64,000 nucleotides of DNA, taken from contig CATNEN010000029.1 of NCBI GenBank assembly GCA_950097015.1, positions 5,537,501-5,601,500 on the forward strand, read 5' to 3'. The position numbers were made by a program, and so were the translations under genes. Positions 33,532-45,800 of this stretch are shown one piece after another. The stretch is from Macrostomum hystrix. Its lineage: Eukaryota > Platyhelminthes > Macrostomidae. Each line of letters opens with the position of its first letter. Position 1 is the first letter of the stretch. Under the pieces are notes generated by a model, which was not told where the DNA came from, made no database searches, and saw only the letters and a program-made list of their open reading frames with translations.

Positions 33532-34265
33532 TTCTCTGGCTTCAGCTGTTTTCTGGACTGGACTGAAATGAGTACACATTTACTTTTTCTCATTCTCATT
33601 CCAACAAATAATTTTACTTAAATGAAATTAAATTTGCAAGCATACATGCGCAACACCCGGCCGGGTGAAACGAAGGCCAAGCAAGGTAAGTCGCAAAAAC
33701 CAATCGACAAAGCGCAAAAAATCAAAGGGGGGGACCAAGGGACAAAAAAGGAAGGCGTGAAGAAAAGGAAAAAGGGGAGAGAAAAAGAGAGCAAATGAGA
33801 GCAAACTAAGTTGTAAATAGAGCAATGAAATGAACTAAGTTGCAAATGAGAGCAAAAACTAAGTCGCACGGCCGGCTAAGATTTGGGAGGTTGCGCATGT
33901 ATGTTTGCAAGGCAGAAATGAAGACTAGCTAGTAGGTTTTAAAAAAGGCACTATTAGCAGCATAATGCATTGCACTAAACCAAGCATGCTAAAAATGGAA
34001 TTTTTTAAAGAAATGCTTAATATTTACTTTAACACCTAATTTTAATTTTTACTGCATTGGCATATTTATTTGGTTTTTTTCAGGAGGAAAGTTTTTTATA
34101 TACCTTTAGATAAAAATTATAAAGGCAAGTGTCTGAAAACTACCGGAATATAATAGACAGAGCAAAAAATATTATGAATAGCATTAATAATTAATTGTCA
34201 TGAATTTTCAGGAAAATAAATTCTAGGACTAGGTTACTTACTAAGTAGTTGTTTTTATCTTAATC
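33532..34265. other. No gene seen
   Basis: Low-complexity and AT-rich sequence, including an A/G-rich stretch at 33720-33830 whose minus strand gives a leucine/phenylalanine-rich spurious frame. It may contain the promoter or first exon of the minus-strand gene ending at 33061. Confidence 0.3.
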
Positions 34266-34277
34266 ATATGTTCATTA

Positions 34278-34548
34278 TGCTGAGTTTGTAGCCTAATGGT
34301 TAGAGTGTCAGACTCACAACTTGAAGGTCAGGGGTTCAATTCCCCTAGCTTCAATTCAACAGTTTCAGTTCACCTAGCTGTTAAATGGGTACCAGCATTA
34401 GCTAGAATAACTGAATGTGGATGTGGCCTCCCCCAAGTCCATGGACTGAACAGCTATATGCAGCTTTCATATGCGCCCCGCAATAGCTGCAGCTATGCTG
34501 TCAGCTGTACATCTGGCCTAAATGGGATAGGTGTAATCAAAACAATCA
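34278..34548 (+). mobile_element. tRNA-derived SINE family B, with target-site duplication
   Basis: Head tgtagcctaatggttagagt (A box) and aggggttcaattccc (B box), then a body containing caagtccatggactgaacag. The exact 12-bp direct repeat atatgttcatta flanks it at 34266-34277 and 34549-34560. This copy defines the ends of family B for the window. Confidence 0.85.
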
Positions 34549-34560
34549 ATATGTTCATTA

Positions 34561-35957
34561 ACTTGATTACTTTTATTCTTGAACTAACAGACTAACAATA
34601 GGCCTAATATGTACTTTCTTGTTACTGATTCAATGCTATTTATTGCATGTTACTTTTCATTTTTAACAGTGCTTATCCCCATGGAACATGGTACTGTTGC
34701 AATAATGGGCTGCCCTATTATATTAACTTGATATTTATAGATAACTTGATAACTTCATATTAACTTGTTCAACTAAATGAATACAGTTGAATAACCAAAC
34801 TCTGCACTTTAAACCCTGCCAAGCTGATACCACACCAAAAATGGGAGCATGGACATTGCCAGGCAGTGGTGTGAAACAACTAAGAGGGTAACCAGACCAG
34901 CTAGGTAGCTAGGCCTATTTCTCCAGACTGATGTGCGATGTCCTGCCCTGCCCAGATGCCCAGACCTCCCATAGGGCCATGGGCTAGTCAGATGCATCAT
35001 GTTGTAAAGAAATCAGGGGTAGAAAACAGGCGCCATAAGAAAGCTAGGCTACGTGAGAAAATGTTTCGCACTACGCATAACTTAATCAGTAGGGCCTAGT
35101 TATTTTTCTGGAACCAGCGCTAGAAAAAAGTTTAGTGCAGTTCCTACTAGCGCCCTGCAGTTGCGTTTGGCGCTTTTTAAATTACAGGTTATAAGCAAGT
35201 CCAATTCCAAAATTATAAAGTACTTTAATTCAGCTATTCCAAGAAGCAAGCATGAAGTCAAATTTTAGCAAGTCACATTTTTAACAACTCTATTAACAGT
35301 TTGATCTACAAACTGTTACATAGCACTTGTTTTCTAAAGACAAACCCGAAAAGAAAAATATTAGGAATTTTTAATTGAGTCACTAAAGAGACATAGAATA
35401 TTGCACAATTTCATCATTTAGAATTTGCATTTGCAAAGAACACGCGTGCAAAGAACTTCCTTAATTCATGCGATAGGCCTACTCCGGTCTCTGTGGGCTT
35501 CCACGACCACGACTATATGGTATTTTTGTGTTATTTTAGTTTTTTACTGACTAATAACATTGACTCCAAATAGTATGTTTGCAACTTACCTAAGATTTAA
35601 GACATTGGCATGGTCATGGAGTTGCAGCATTTATAAATGCTAAAATGTGCAGTAGAAATTCTAGCATTATAAATGCTAGCTAGTCATTTTGGCAAGTGCC
35701 CAAACTTTTGTTAATTATTTAATATATTTATAGAGTTCTGCTATAGCTATGGTCTATGGATATGGCTACAGAAAGTTACAGATAGGAGCAGGCTACTGGA
35801 AAATTTTAGAGATAGGGATAGGCCTACAAAGAGACAAAAATTTTGGTTATAGCAGAATTTTATATATATTTAGTGTTTGCCTATGTCTATAGAACTAGCT
35901 AGAGGCGAATTAGATGTAAATGAACTTAGGGACAAGTAGCTCCAATATGAAACTATG
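34561..35957. other. AT-rich intergenic region, no gene seen
   Basis: No supportable exon, array or element. The base composition and absence of minisatellites contrast with the gene-bearing parts. Confidence 0.3.
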
Positions 35958-35966
35958 GTTGAAAAC

Positions 35967-36439
35967 GGTCCCAGGTCATTTCGGTGACAAGACATTTCGG
36001 TGACAGTCATTTCGGTGACACAATTGGTCAGATTGGTGACAACTATTTTTGCACCTTAATATGCTAAAAAACTGCCTTCCATTTTAACTATGCACACATA
36101 TAAAATATTAATTAAATAATGCTAAAAGTATTAATAAGAAGCTGCATCGCTATGTTAAAGTCTGGGTTTTACTTTAAATGAGTTAAATTATTAAATTATT
36201 TAATGAGTAGGCCCTAGTCAATAGTTTCAATAGTTATTCGTTCCTAATTAAAAGTGTATAATAAACATTTTTCAAGTTTTGGATTGACAAGGCGAGTGCA
36301 GGCTTTAAGCAGCTGCTGGATCGTGGAAGGCTGTTTTCTTAGCATATTTAGGTGCAAAAATAGTTGTCACCGAACTGACCAATTCTGTCACCGAAATGAC
36401 TGTCACCGAAATGTCTTGTCACCAAAATGACCTGGGACC
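35967..36439. mobile_element. Foldback MITE with long inverted repeats and 9-bp duplication
   Basis: Inverted repeats of about 100 bp begin ggtcccaggtcatt and match almost perfectly (35967-36067 and 36340-36439). Each arm holds three spaced copies of catttcggtgac, so the arms themselves are internally repetitive. The exact 9-bp direct repeat gttgaaaac flanks the element at 35958-35966 and 36440-36448. The 473-bp element has no coding capacity. A 9-bp duplication is typical of Mutator-like elements; sub-repeats in the termini recall the Rehavkus group, an inference from structure only. Confidence 0.88.
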
Positions 36440-36725
36440 GTTGAAAACAATAGACATTAGAGTCAACATATAGAGTTTGTCACCATGACCTTCTTTAGCT
36501 AGAAATTCCTTGTATCTTATTTAGGCTTAGGCTCAAAATTGAAGAAAGAAAAAGTTGAATACTGATAGCTAAATAAAAATTGGGCTATAGCTAAATCTAT
36601 GGCACCACGTAGCTTAGGCCTATAGAATAATATTTAAGCAACCAACCTAATCTTATGTAGGCCTAGTTAAGCAAGTGCCTTTGTTTCTACTTTATTATTT
36701 GATTGTTAAAGCAATGATGGCCTAT

Positions 36726-36757
36726 GAAAAGACCTGTCTAAAGTGACAGGTCTTTTC
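36726..36757. repeat. Perfect 13-bp stem, 6-base loop hairpin
   Basis: gaaaagacctgtc and gacaggtcttttc are exact reverse complements separated by taaagt. It is isolated in AT-rich intergenic DNA, so it could be a small structured RNA or an element remnant. No flanking duplication seen. Confidence 0.7.
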
Positions 36758-37947
36758 AAAAAAAAGTTTGAAATGTAGAAATTGACAATTATTATAAAGG
36801 TAAAATAAAGGAGCTTGATCTGTATCAATAACTATATATATTCAACTTTGGGCATTCGTAAAATATATCATGTTGATACATTTCCATTTATAAGTACTAA
36901 TTATTTGAATAGACTATTTATTGACCATAGATAAATTTTTGGTAAACTTTTTAACTAAAAATGATTCTGTGGTTTCAATTCAATCAATTCACATGGTCAT
37001 AAACAATGGGGGGAGTCAATAAATAAGTTAGAGGTATACATACAACTGTCAGAGGCTAGTAGGCAGCCGAGGCTAGCAAGATGATTAAAATTCTTGGTCT
37101 TTACTTTCTGCTATATCACAGTACTATCAGCAATGACAATTACATCAACTTTAACAATTCTGCAATTGCAACTTCTTTTTGTTCTTATCAACCTTGAAGT
37201 CATCTTCCCATATTTATTTTTAATGAAAGTTACATTTTCCTGCTTCCATGTCAAAAGCACCACTTCACAAAACAGCCACCAAGCATGTCAGAATAGCCAC
37301 AAATAAAAAAATAATTACTGTAAACAATTGTCTTTGAATTCATATGTTAGGATAGTAAAACAATAAAGTTCTAATTCTGTTAAGCTTGTTAACATCTAGA
37401 AATTTCTTGATGTATACAAGTACCAAATACCATCATAATGCTTATTCACAATTTTAAGCCTCATTCTTTCTACCAGGCAATTTTAATAATTCAATTCTTT
37501 GCAGCAAGAATGTGCAGACTAGAAAGAAAAAAAATATTTTAGTTAATTTATTTAAAAGACAAAATTGCACGTGTTAAGAAAAAGATCAAACTTGTATGGG
37601 TTCCTTTGTTTTTATTTGGAGCAACTTTTTATAGTATTGTAAATTAGAAGACTCTTGTATGGCCAATATGTTATCTGGCTATTTTGCCCTATGCCCATTT
37701 TGATGTATAATTTTTATTACAATCTTATGTGACTATTATGGTAACATACGTTTTTTGCTCACAAAAACTCACAGGAATCATTCTGAGGCACAAAAACACA
37801 TAAACTTGCCAAATCCTTCAGCCTTCCCAACCGGTAGCCAGCAGCGCTCGGACTCTTGTAGCCGGCTGCAAATCCTCAAGCGTTTTAAGGAAGTGCAGAT
37901 CCCTAGGCGATCGTCTGGCTAAATCGAAGAACAGCAGAAACACGAAG
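36758..37947. other. No gene seen upstream of YRDC
   Basis: AT-rich sequence without a supportable exon. The last 150 bases rise in GC and probably hold the YRDC promoter and 5' UTR. Confidence 0.3.
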
Positions 37948-39205
37948 ATGCGTATTCTATCAGCCTTGCGCGGTGCTTCCAAGAATCTGCTGCGCACAAT
38001 TGTCCTGAGTCCCAGCAATCTAAAGCAATGCGTTGAAGCTGCTGCAAGAGCACTGCTCGATGGCGGCCTTGTCGCATTGCCCACAGACACTGTCTATGGC
38101 CTAGCCTGTCTGGCAGACTGTCCTAAAGCTGTTAGTCGCGTCTATGCTGCCAAGGGTCGGTCGAGTGGCAAGCCGTTGGCTGTGTGCCTCGACTCTGCCG
38201 ACAGAGTGTCTGATTGGACCAGTGCCCAGGTAACACTGGCACGCTGATTGCTGAGTTGAATCGCATTAATAAAGGCAGTAGTCATTAGCACCCCAGCATG
38301 TGATTGAGGACTCCGCTATCCTTCACAAATAAGTGACATCGTTGAGTCCGCTATCCTTCCCAACTGAGTTGCATTGTTGAGTCCGCTATCCTTCCCAACT
38401 GAGTTGCATTGTTGAGTCCGCTATCCTTCCCAACTGAGTTGCATTGTTGAGTCCGCTATCCTTCCCAACTGAGTTGCATTGTTGAGTCCGCTATCCTTCC
38501 CAAATGAGTTGCATTGTTGAGTCCGCTATCCTTCCCAAATGAGTTGCATTGTTGAGTCCGCTATCCTTCCCAACTGAGTTGCATTGTTGAGTCCGCTATC
38601 CTTCCCAACTGAGTTGCATTGTTGAGTCCGCTATCCTTCCCAAATGAGTTGCATTGTTGAGTCCGCTATCCTTCCCAAATGAGTTGCATTGTTGAGTCCG
38701 CTATCCTTCCCAACTGAGTTGCATTGTTGAGTCCGCTATCCTTCCCAAATGAGTTGCATTGTTGAGTCCGCTATCCTTCCCAAATAAGTGGCCCTTCTCA
38801 CCCAGTACCTCATCTGAAACGCAGGCCGGTCACAGGGTTACAGACAGCCTATTAAGAGCCCTACTGCCTGGCCCAGTGACCTTGGTGCTGCCGCGAGGCC
38901 CCAACCTGAGCGACCTACTCAATCCTGGCGTGGCCGCTGTTGGCATTCGAGTCCCCGATCATCCGTTTATCCGTGCCCTGTGCAGCCGGGTTGCCCGCCC
39001 GGTGGCGCTGACTTCCGCCAACGCCAGCGGCGCATCTGACAGCCTGCAGCCAGCCGAGTTTCAATGCCTGTGGCCGCATCTGCAGCTAGTGGTTGACGGC
39101 GGCCTGCTGACACCCGGACCGCCTAGCACAGTAGTGGAACTGATGCCTGTCCACAATGCTGTATCGGGTGCTGCGGACTGGCCGAGCCCTGGGTCCAACC
39201 GCTGA
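37948..39205 (+). CDS. YRDC: YrdC-domain threonylcarbamoyl-AMP synthase
   Basis: Exons 37948-38229 and 38825-39205 join in phase 0 (cccag|gtaaca, aacgcag|gcc). The enzyme makes threonylcarbamoyl-AMP from threonine, bicarbonate and ATP for the tRNA t6A modification at position 37, in cytosol and mitochondria. The basic N-terminus (MRILSALRGASKNLLR) could be a mitochondrial signal. Diagnostic motifs: GGLVALPTDTVYGLAC, KGRSSGKPLAV, LLPGPVTLVLPRG, VGIRVPDHPFI, PVALTSANASG, STVVEL. After STVVEL the open frame departs from the family and stops at 39205. The expected C-terminal segment (YRVLRTGRALGPTAEKL, as in other YRDC proteins) continues in the +1 frame to a stop at 39312-39314, so one base appears gained or lost near 39140-39150: sequencing error, or a real truncation. 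Up to STVVEL the model gives about 204 residues. Confidence 0.85.
38270..38795. repeat. Intronic minisatellite, 35 bp unit
   Basis: About 14 copies of a 35-bp unit (gttgagtccgctatccttcc plus caactgagttgcatt) fill the YRDC intron from about 50 bases after the donor to about 40 before the acceptor. The variants caact and caaat alternate in blocks. Confidence 0.95.
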
Positions 39206-39314
39206 GAAGCTAGCAGAGCACGGCTACCGACTCGATTCGGACACTGTTGAGCTAGGTGCCGACTCTGGCGATTGTGGCAAAGTGGCTGCTGCTGCTGCTG
39301 TTGCTGTTGCTTGA

Positions 39315-39854
39315 ACTATATTCTACGAGTTTATTTTTATTTTACGACACCACCTCAGGCTTTTAAAAGGATTTCTCATTGTGCGCAGATAATTTTTTGA
39401 ACTTAAAAAACTACAATTAGATTATCTATTTTAACTTGTTGAAGTAGAGGATCTCGCGACAATGAGAAATTCCACAGCATCAACAATTTTACCTGCATTG
39501 TGGTTAAAGAAATAAATAATTTCCCTATGATTATAATTAGTTCTTAATTTTCAGTTTTTATCTCTCCTTCTCTCTCTCTACTGCCATTGCCAAGAAAACA
39601 TTTCTTGGCAACTGGTTGGACGAGTTTAATAAATGTAATAATATTATTTCTTTTATTAACTAATTTCCCTTGCTAATTCAACACGTGACTCCTTTTGTAA
39701 ATAAACAAATCACTTTTGAAATGCTTCGGGACTGCGCGTCTGTCTGATTCTTAATGTGAAGCGAACGAGTACCTTAAAAATAAACAATGGGCATTATTAC
39801 ATTTTCTACTTCAATTTTTTCTGGTCATCTACCCCTGATGTCGTTACCAAAGGC
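39315..39854. other. YRDC 3' flank, no further gene
   Basis: AT-rich sequence likely to include the YRDC 3' UTR; AATAAA-like strings occur near 39510. Nothing else recognised. Confidence 0.3.
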
Positions 39855-40200
39855 ACAGTTGCTCAAATCAGGCTGTCAAACTCACAGATGCTCAAATCTG
39901 GTTGCCAAACTCACAGATGCTCAAATCCGGTTGCCAAACTCACAGATGCTCAAATCCGGTTGACAGACTCACAGATGCTCAAATCCGGCTGCCAAACTCA
40001 CTGATGCTCAAATCTGGTTGCCAAACTCACAGATGCTCAAATCCGGTTGCCAAACTCACAGATGCTCAAATCCGGTTGCCAAACTCACAGATGCTCAAAT
40101 CCGGTTGCCAAACTCACAGATGCTCAAATCCGGCTGCCAAACTCACAGATGCTCAAATCCGGCTGTCCAAACTCACAGATGCTCAAATCCGGCTGCCAAA
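39855..40200. repeat. Minisatellite, 29 bp unit
   Basis: About twelve copies of a 29-bp unit (caaactcacagatgctcaaa plus tccggttgc), with minor variants. A LINE-like remnant follows directly. Confidence 0.93.
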
Positions 40201-40229
40201 CTAGATTTTTGGTACAATTCTTACTATAG

Positions 40230-40400
40230 TTTAAACTTCGTTTTGCCTGAAAGTGACGCTACTGCAAGGACAATTCCAGATATTTTTTTAGCAACGTATC
40301 CTTCTGAGTTTCTCCGGTTGAGAAGTTGTCCCACCGCATTCAATATAAGAGTGGTTGAGGCATGGGATAAAATCCCAGCGCTCCAACTGGTGCTCGTTCT
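40230..40400 (+). pseudogene. Possible 3' remnant of a non-LTR retrotransposon
   Basis: In one + frame the translation reads LRLRSCPTAFNIRVVEAWDK then IP. This resembles the motif that ends many jockey/CR1-type reverse transcriptase ORFs (aromatic, then RVV, spacer, W, spacer, LP). No upstream reverse transcriptase domain is present and the frame runs on without homology. A fragment at best. Confidence 0.3.
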
Positions 40401-40741
40401 CTTTTTCTCCCCCTTTTTGGCCGGGCTAAGCAGATTTGCCTGTACCAATTTTTCCATTTCCAATTTCGCTGCCAACATCTCGTCTCCCTGCCTCCGCGCC
40501 TGCTCACTTCTCCAGCAGGTCTGCAGTTTCTTAAATTGAAGCGAAAGAGATGGGCTGCAGAAATTGGGAAAACATTTTCCTTTTTCCCCTTTCCGCTTCG
40601 CCATCCAGTCTCTCCGCTCTTCCTTTTCGTTCATCATGTTATCAACTCGGATTTTCTAAGTTTTTCCCTAGCAACTGCTTGACTATACTCGCGCGTATTA
40701 TTTTTTTCCATGTTCAATGACGGGGTTTTGAAGCTTCCTTA

Positions 40742-41132
40742 ATAATAATAATAATAATAATATTAATAATAATAATAATAATTGCAGGAGGGCTGCGGAC
40801 GATGGCACATCATTTGGTGACACTAGACCCGCAGCCAGCGAGGAGGCAATTCTGCCCATTTCGCTGACTCCTGAGCACACACGCACACAGATACTGTACG
40901 CAGGCACACGCTCACACAGGTGTGTACATCTGCCCTGACTTTCTCATTGTCAGGCAGTGTACATTTCACTGTGCCTTGGAGGTTGGCCTTCAAGGGTGTA
41001 AATTGCACGACAAGCCCCCAAGCCTTCTCTCCGCGGCTGCGCCTCAAATGAATGTGGTCTCGCCGTGGAATCGAACTTAGGGACCTTGTTGCGAAAGGCA
41101 AATGAGAAAACCGCTCTGCCACCGACCCCCCA
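40742..41132 (-). mobile_element. SINE family A with 14-bp target-site duplication
   Basis: Longest family A copy: tRNA-like head at the high-coordinate end, body shared with the other copies, and an (ATT)n tail at 40742-40785. The exact direct repeat ttgaagcttcctta flanks it (40728-40741 and 41133-41146). Together with the copy in the kinase it defines the family: Pol III-type head, about 300-bp body, microsatellite tail. Confidence 0.92.
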
Positions 41133-41146
41133 TTGAAGCTTCCTTA

Positions 41147-41714
41147 GTTGTTGCTTCCTGGCTGTGACATTTGTGTTCTACCCGGTTATCTATTTGAATA
41201 TTGAGACATTTCGGATTAGTAGACCGAAAATAATGCATTGACGTCATCTGATTGCATGGGTGTTTGTCTGTTTGAAACAAGGGCGTTGTCCTCGCGTAAG
41301 AGGTGCCCGGAGACACCCTAGCAACAGGCTGCTAAATCGATATCGATTGTTGATTGTCGATTGAAGGCAGGAGTCAAACGCGATACCCACTGAACCGCAA
41401 GATCGCCTCTCGATCGATCGACCGAAAATATAAGCCCAGTTCGTTCGGGTATTCTACTATTTTAGTCCCATGGTTATAGACAACATTTAGCTTCATCTGC
41501 TTAGTGCACACACGAATTTCGTGATTCCAGCTCTGTTGTCATCATTTTTTCATTTTCAGCTTGTCAAATTGGTCCACGCGATTGAGTTAATTAAAGACTC
41601 AATTAGCGACTCAATTAGTGTACGGAAGTGCGAATCAGGACTGGGAAATGTGCTGTTAAACTTACAACATTATTGTCTGCGACTTAGACAGAATAATTAG
41701 AGTTATAAATAATA
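41147..41714. other. No gene; possible tRNA-like remnant
   Basis: Near 41340-41410 the minus strand reads gcggttcagtgggtatcgcg, A-box-like, in a diverged SINE-like context. The rest shows no gene. Confidence 0.25.
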
Positions 41715-41719
41715 ATGAC

Positions 41720-42265
41720 AGTCACTATCTCCCAACCAGTCCCTATCTGTTCTCCCAACCAGTCCCTATCTGTTCTCCCAACCAGTCCCTATCTGTTCTC
41801 CCAACTAGTCCCTATCTGTTCTCCCAACCAGTCCCTATCTGTTCTCCCAACCAGTCCCTATCTGTTCTCCCAACCAGTCCTATCTGTTCTCCCAACCAGT
41901 CCCTATCTGTTCTCCCAACCAGTCCCTATCTGTTCTCTCAACCAGTCCCTATCTGTTCTCTCAACCAGTCCCTATCTGTTCTCCCAACCAGTCCCTATCT
42001 GTTCTCTCAACCAGTCCCTATCTTTTCTCCCAACCAGTCCCTATCTGTTCTCCCAACCAGTCCCTATCTGTTCTCCCAACCAGTCCCTATCTGTTCTCCC
42101 AACCAGTCCCTATCTGTTCTCCCAACCAGTCCCTATCTGTTCTCCCAACCAGTCCCTATCTGTTCTCCCAACCAGTCCCTATCTGTTCTCCCAACCAGTC
42201 CCTATCTGTTCTCCTAACCAGTCCCTATCTTTTCTCCCAACCAATCCCTATCTGTTCTCCAATAA
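41720..42265. repeat. Minisatellite, 23 bp unit
   Basis: About 23 copies of a 23-bp unit (tctgttctcccaaccagtcc plus cta) with few variants, about 600 bases upstream of the GPCR start codon. Bases 42266-42872 are unique and presumably include the GPCR promoter. Confidence 0.95.
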
Positions 42266-42872
42266 TCCTTCCTAGCTTTTCTCATGTTAATCCCTTCGTG
42301 TTATCCCACAGTGCCTTCTTGTTCTCCTAATTAATCCTTCCTGTTCCCGTTTGCCTTCCTATCTCATCGTCGAATCCCCGAAGCGAGCAAGATGAACTTG
42401 TAGATCAGGATTTGTTTATTTTTAAGTCTCCACTGCCAGACGGACGAGAACCTGATGTCTGCGGCCCGCGAAACCAGCGAGAGTTGGAGGTTAACAAAGT
42501 TGAGTAAAGGCGTTTCTCTGCTCAGCATCTGACGCGAGTAAAATGAATTCATTAGCGGCCGAATAACTATTTTCACCACCCAGCGGATTGTCAAACCTTA
42601 AAAAACGTATAAAGAAGCCTTATGAGAGATTTGGGATTCTTCCTTGTCACTCTGGTGGGAATATCGGGCCGGGCACTGGGATAGGAGGTCCGAAATGAGA
42701 TTACAATTGCTCTTGCTACTGCTCGGTAACCGCACACACAGAGAGTGAATGAGGGAAGACGCATGAGCCAATAGCAGCAGCTGGTGCCGGATCCGGCCAT
42801 ATAAACTCCCAAGAGTCGCTGATACAAGCGCACAGCCGGAGCAAGCACAGTGATTACTATAGCCCAGACTGC

Positions 42873-45800
42873 ATGGCTTTGAATGCGTTCAAGCAGCCTC
42901 TGCCGCTGCTGAGCAACCAGACCCTCTCGGACATTGGCCAAGAGGATTCGTTTCACATGTTCAAGAAGTACTTCATGTCCTGGTTCATGCCCATGCTGCT
43001 AGGCATTGGCTTCTGTGGCACCTCAATTAACCTGTACATCATAGTGAAGTGTCGGGTGTTTCAGAAGACCACCTCGATTCTGTTCTCTGCACTGGCTATA
43101 GCTGACATCGTCAACCTTGTGTTCGCAGCCACATACCTGTACGTGTCCGTGTACTGGGATTACGATCCCATGCGCTACTCCGCCGCCGGTTGCTACCTGG
43201 TGCCTTACCTGGAGGCCATCGGCTACTGGCTATCGCCATGGATTCAGGTAGCACTTTGGCTGCGGGACTGAAGCCTGAGAGATTCTTCTCTGTACAGCTT
43301 GTTGACATGGGGTGTACAGCTTGTTGAAATTGGGGTGTACAGCTTTTTGACATGGGTTGTACAACTAGTTGAAATAGGGTGTACAGCTAGTTGACATATG
43401 GTGTACAGTTTGTTGAAATACGGTGTACAGCTTGTTGACATGGGGTGTTCAACTAGTTGAAATGGGGTGTACAGCTGGTTGAAATACGGTGTACAGCTTG
43501 TTGACATGGGGTGTACAACTAGTTGAAATGGGGTGTACAGCTAGTTGACATATGGTGTACAGCTTGTTGAAATGGGGTGTACAGCTTGTTGACATGGGGT
43601 GTACAGTTTGTTGACATGGGGTGTACAGCTTGTTGACATGGGGTGTACAGCTTGTTGACATGGGGTGTACAGCTTGTTGACATGGGGTGTACAGCTTGTT
43701 GACATGGGGTGTACAGCTTGTTGACATGGGGTGTACAGCTTGTTGACATAGGGTTTAAACGGTTTCTAAACTGGGTTTACATGCAGTTACTATAAAGGGT
43801 GTACACTATACTGTCTCTTTGTGCTTCCACTAGCTGTATAGTTTTGTATAGATTTTGTTTTAGATATTCTGCTGTGTATGCCAGACTATGACTATGTTAG
43901 CTTTGCCACAATATCCTCTCGGATATGTCTCCAGTGTTAATTTTCTAGCTTAAGATTCTCAGTCACGATCGCAGTTTCGAAAGTGAAATCTGTGCATGCG
44001 GCTATCGCAGCTCAGAAGTCTCAGATAATGAGCGATAGTGTGCTCATTCTATTCAGCCAGTAACACCTGGAAAGAACTCTAACGGTCTGGGGCGCCCGGT
44101 TTCTGAAGGTCTTGCCGTGCAAACGTAGAACAGAATGTTTGAATGCAGACGGAATGCAGACTGGGTAAAGATAACGCTGTTATCTTTGACACTTGAAAAC
44201 TCAAGTTTATTTACCTTGAAGAAGGTTAATAAAATAGTTTATTAGGCTAGTTGAAAGTCGGTTGGACTGGCTCAAGGTCACACCATGAGATGTAGATAAG
44301 TTAAGATAGGACTCAGAAAATATTAACAAGAGCGTTTAGCAGCAGACCATTTCAAATACGCACATTTTTCCTGCATCGCCCAAAGTATTCAACCAAACGT
44401 CATAAAAATCCAGATTCACGAAAATCTGTGTTGTTTCTCCCAGGGGAAAAAGCGAGGTCTTCCTCCTGTTTAGAATATTTTGTTGGTAAGTCAAATGGAG
44501 ATAATGTTGCTGTGATGGGGGCTGTGAGAACTGGCATATTCGGTTGACTCCTGAGCACACGCGCACGCACAGATACCGTACAGCCGCGGATTCGAGCTCA
44601 CGAACTTTGGTGCTAGTGGCAAACCACTCTGCGATATTTTTGCATCGTATATAAGAATAATTAATTACACCTGCCCCATTGGGCCAGATGTGCAGCCGAC
44701 AGAACAGCCGCAGCTATTGCGCGGCGCATCTGAAGGCTGCGTACGGCTGTTCAGTCCATGGACTGGGGGGACGCCACACCCACCTTCAATTATCCCAGCT
44801 AATGCTGGTATCCCATTTAACAGCTGGGTGAACTGAAGCAATGCAGAGTTAAGTGTCTTGCTAAAAGACACAAATTGTTTCCAGTGGAGTCGGGAATCGA
44901 ACCCCCGACCTTCAAGTCGTGAGTCCGACGCTCTGACCACTAGGCTACAACTTCAGCGTATAACACTTTTACGCTGAATTCTATAATCAATGCATCCACA
45001 CTTAACCGATTCCGACGCCATTAACGTCTGTAAGAAGTGTCCTTACTCGTAGTAGTGGCTACATAATCATTTCAGCCGTGAAACAATCATTCAGGCCATT
45101 TATAGTACACTCGAATGCATTAATCTAGTTAGCAACTATACATCTGGGTCACTGTCCATCACTGTCCCTAGTCCCTTACACTGCCGGCGCCTCTTCTCAG
45201 CTCGGTCATTCGTGCTCGAGGCTGCAAATTTGCATTTGGAATATAAAAATATCACTGCGGAACTGTAGACCCCATGTCACTATCTGTTTGTTTCAGAATC
45301 TGTTTATCTCAATGTATGTTTATCGCAGTATCTGTTTATCTCAGTATCTTTTTATCTCAGTATCTGTTTATCTCAATATCTGTTTATCTCAGTATCTTTT
45401 ATCTAAGTATCAGTTATCTCATATCTGTTAAATCAGTATCTGTTTATCTCAGTACCTGTTTATCCCTATGTCTGATTTAATAGTATCTGTTTATCTCAGT
45501 ATGTTTTATCTCAGTATCTGTTTATCTCAGTATCTATTGATCTCAGTATCTTTTATCTAAGTATCAGTTATCTCATATCTGTTTATCTCAGTATCTGTTT
45601 ATCTCAGTATCTGTTTATCTCAGTACCTGTTTATCTCAATGTCTGCTTTCAAATTATCTGTTTATCTCAGTATCTGTTTATCTCAGTGCCTGTTTATCTC
45701 AATGTCTGTTTATCGCAGTATCTGTTTATCTCAGTACCTGTTTATCTCAATGTCTGCTTTCATAGTATCTGTTTATCTCAGTATCTGTTTATCTCAGTGC

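Noticed and set aside
44880-44956. A functional tRNA gene
   Set aside because: A and B boxes are present but the sequence is the head of a dispersed SINE, with the same body following in other copies.
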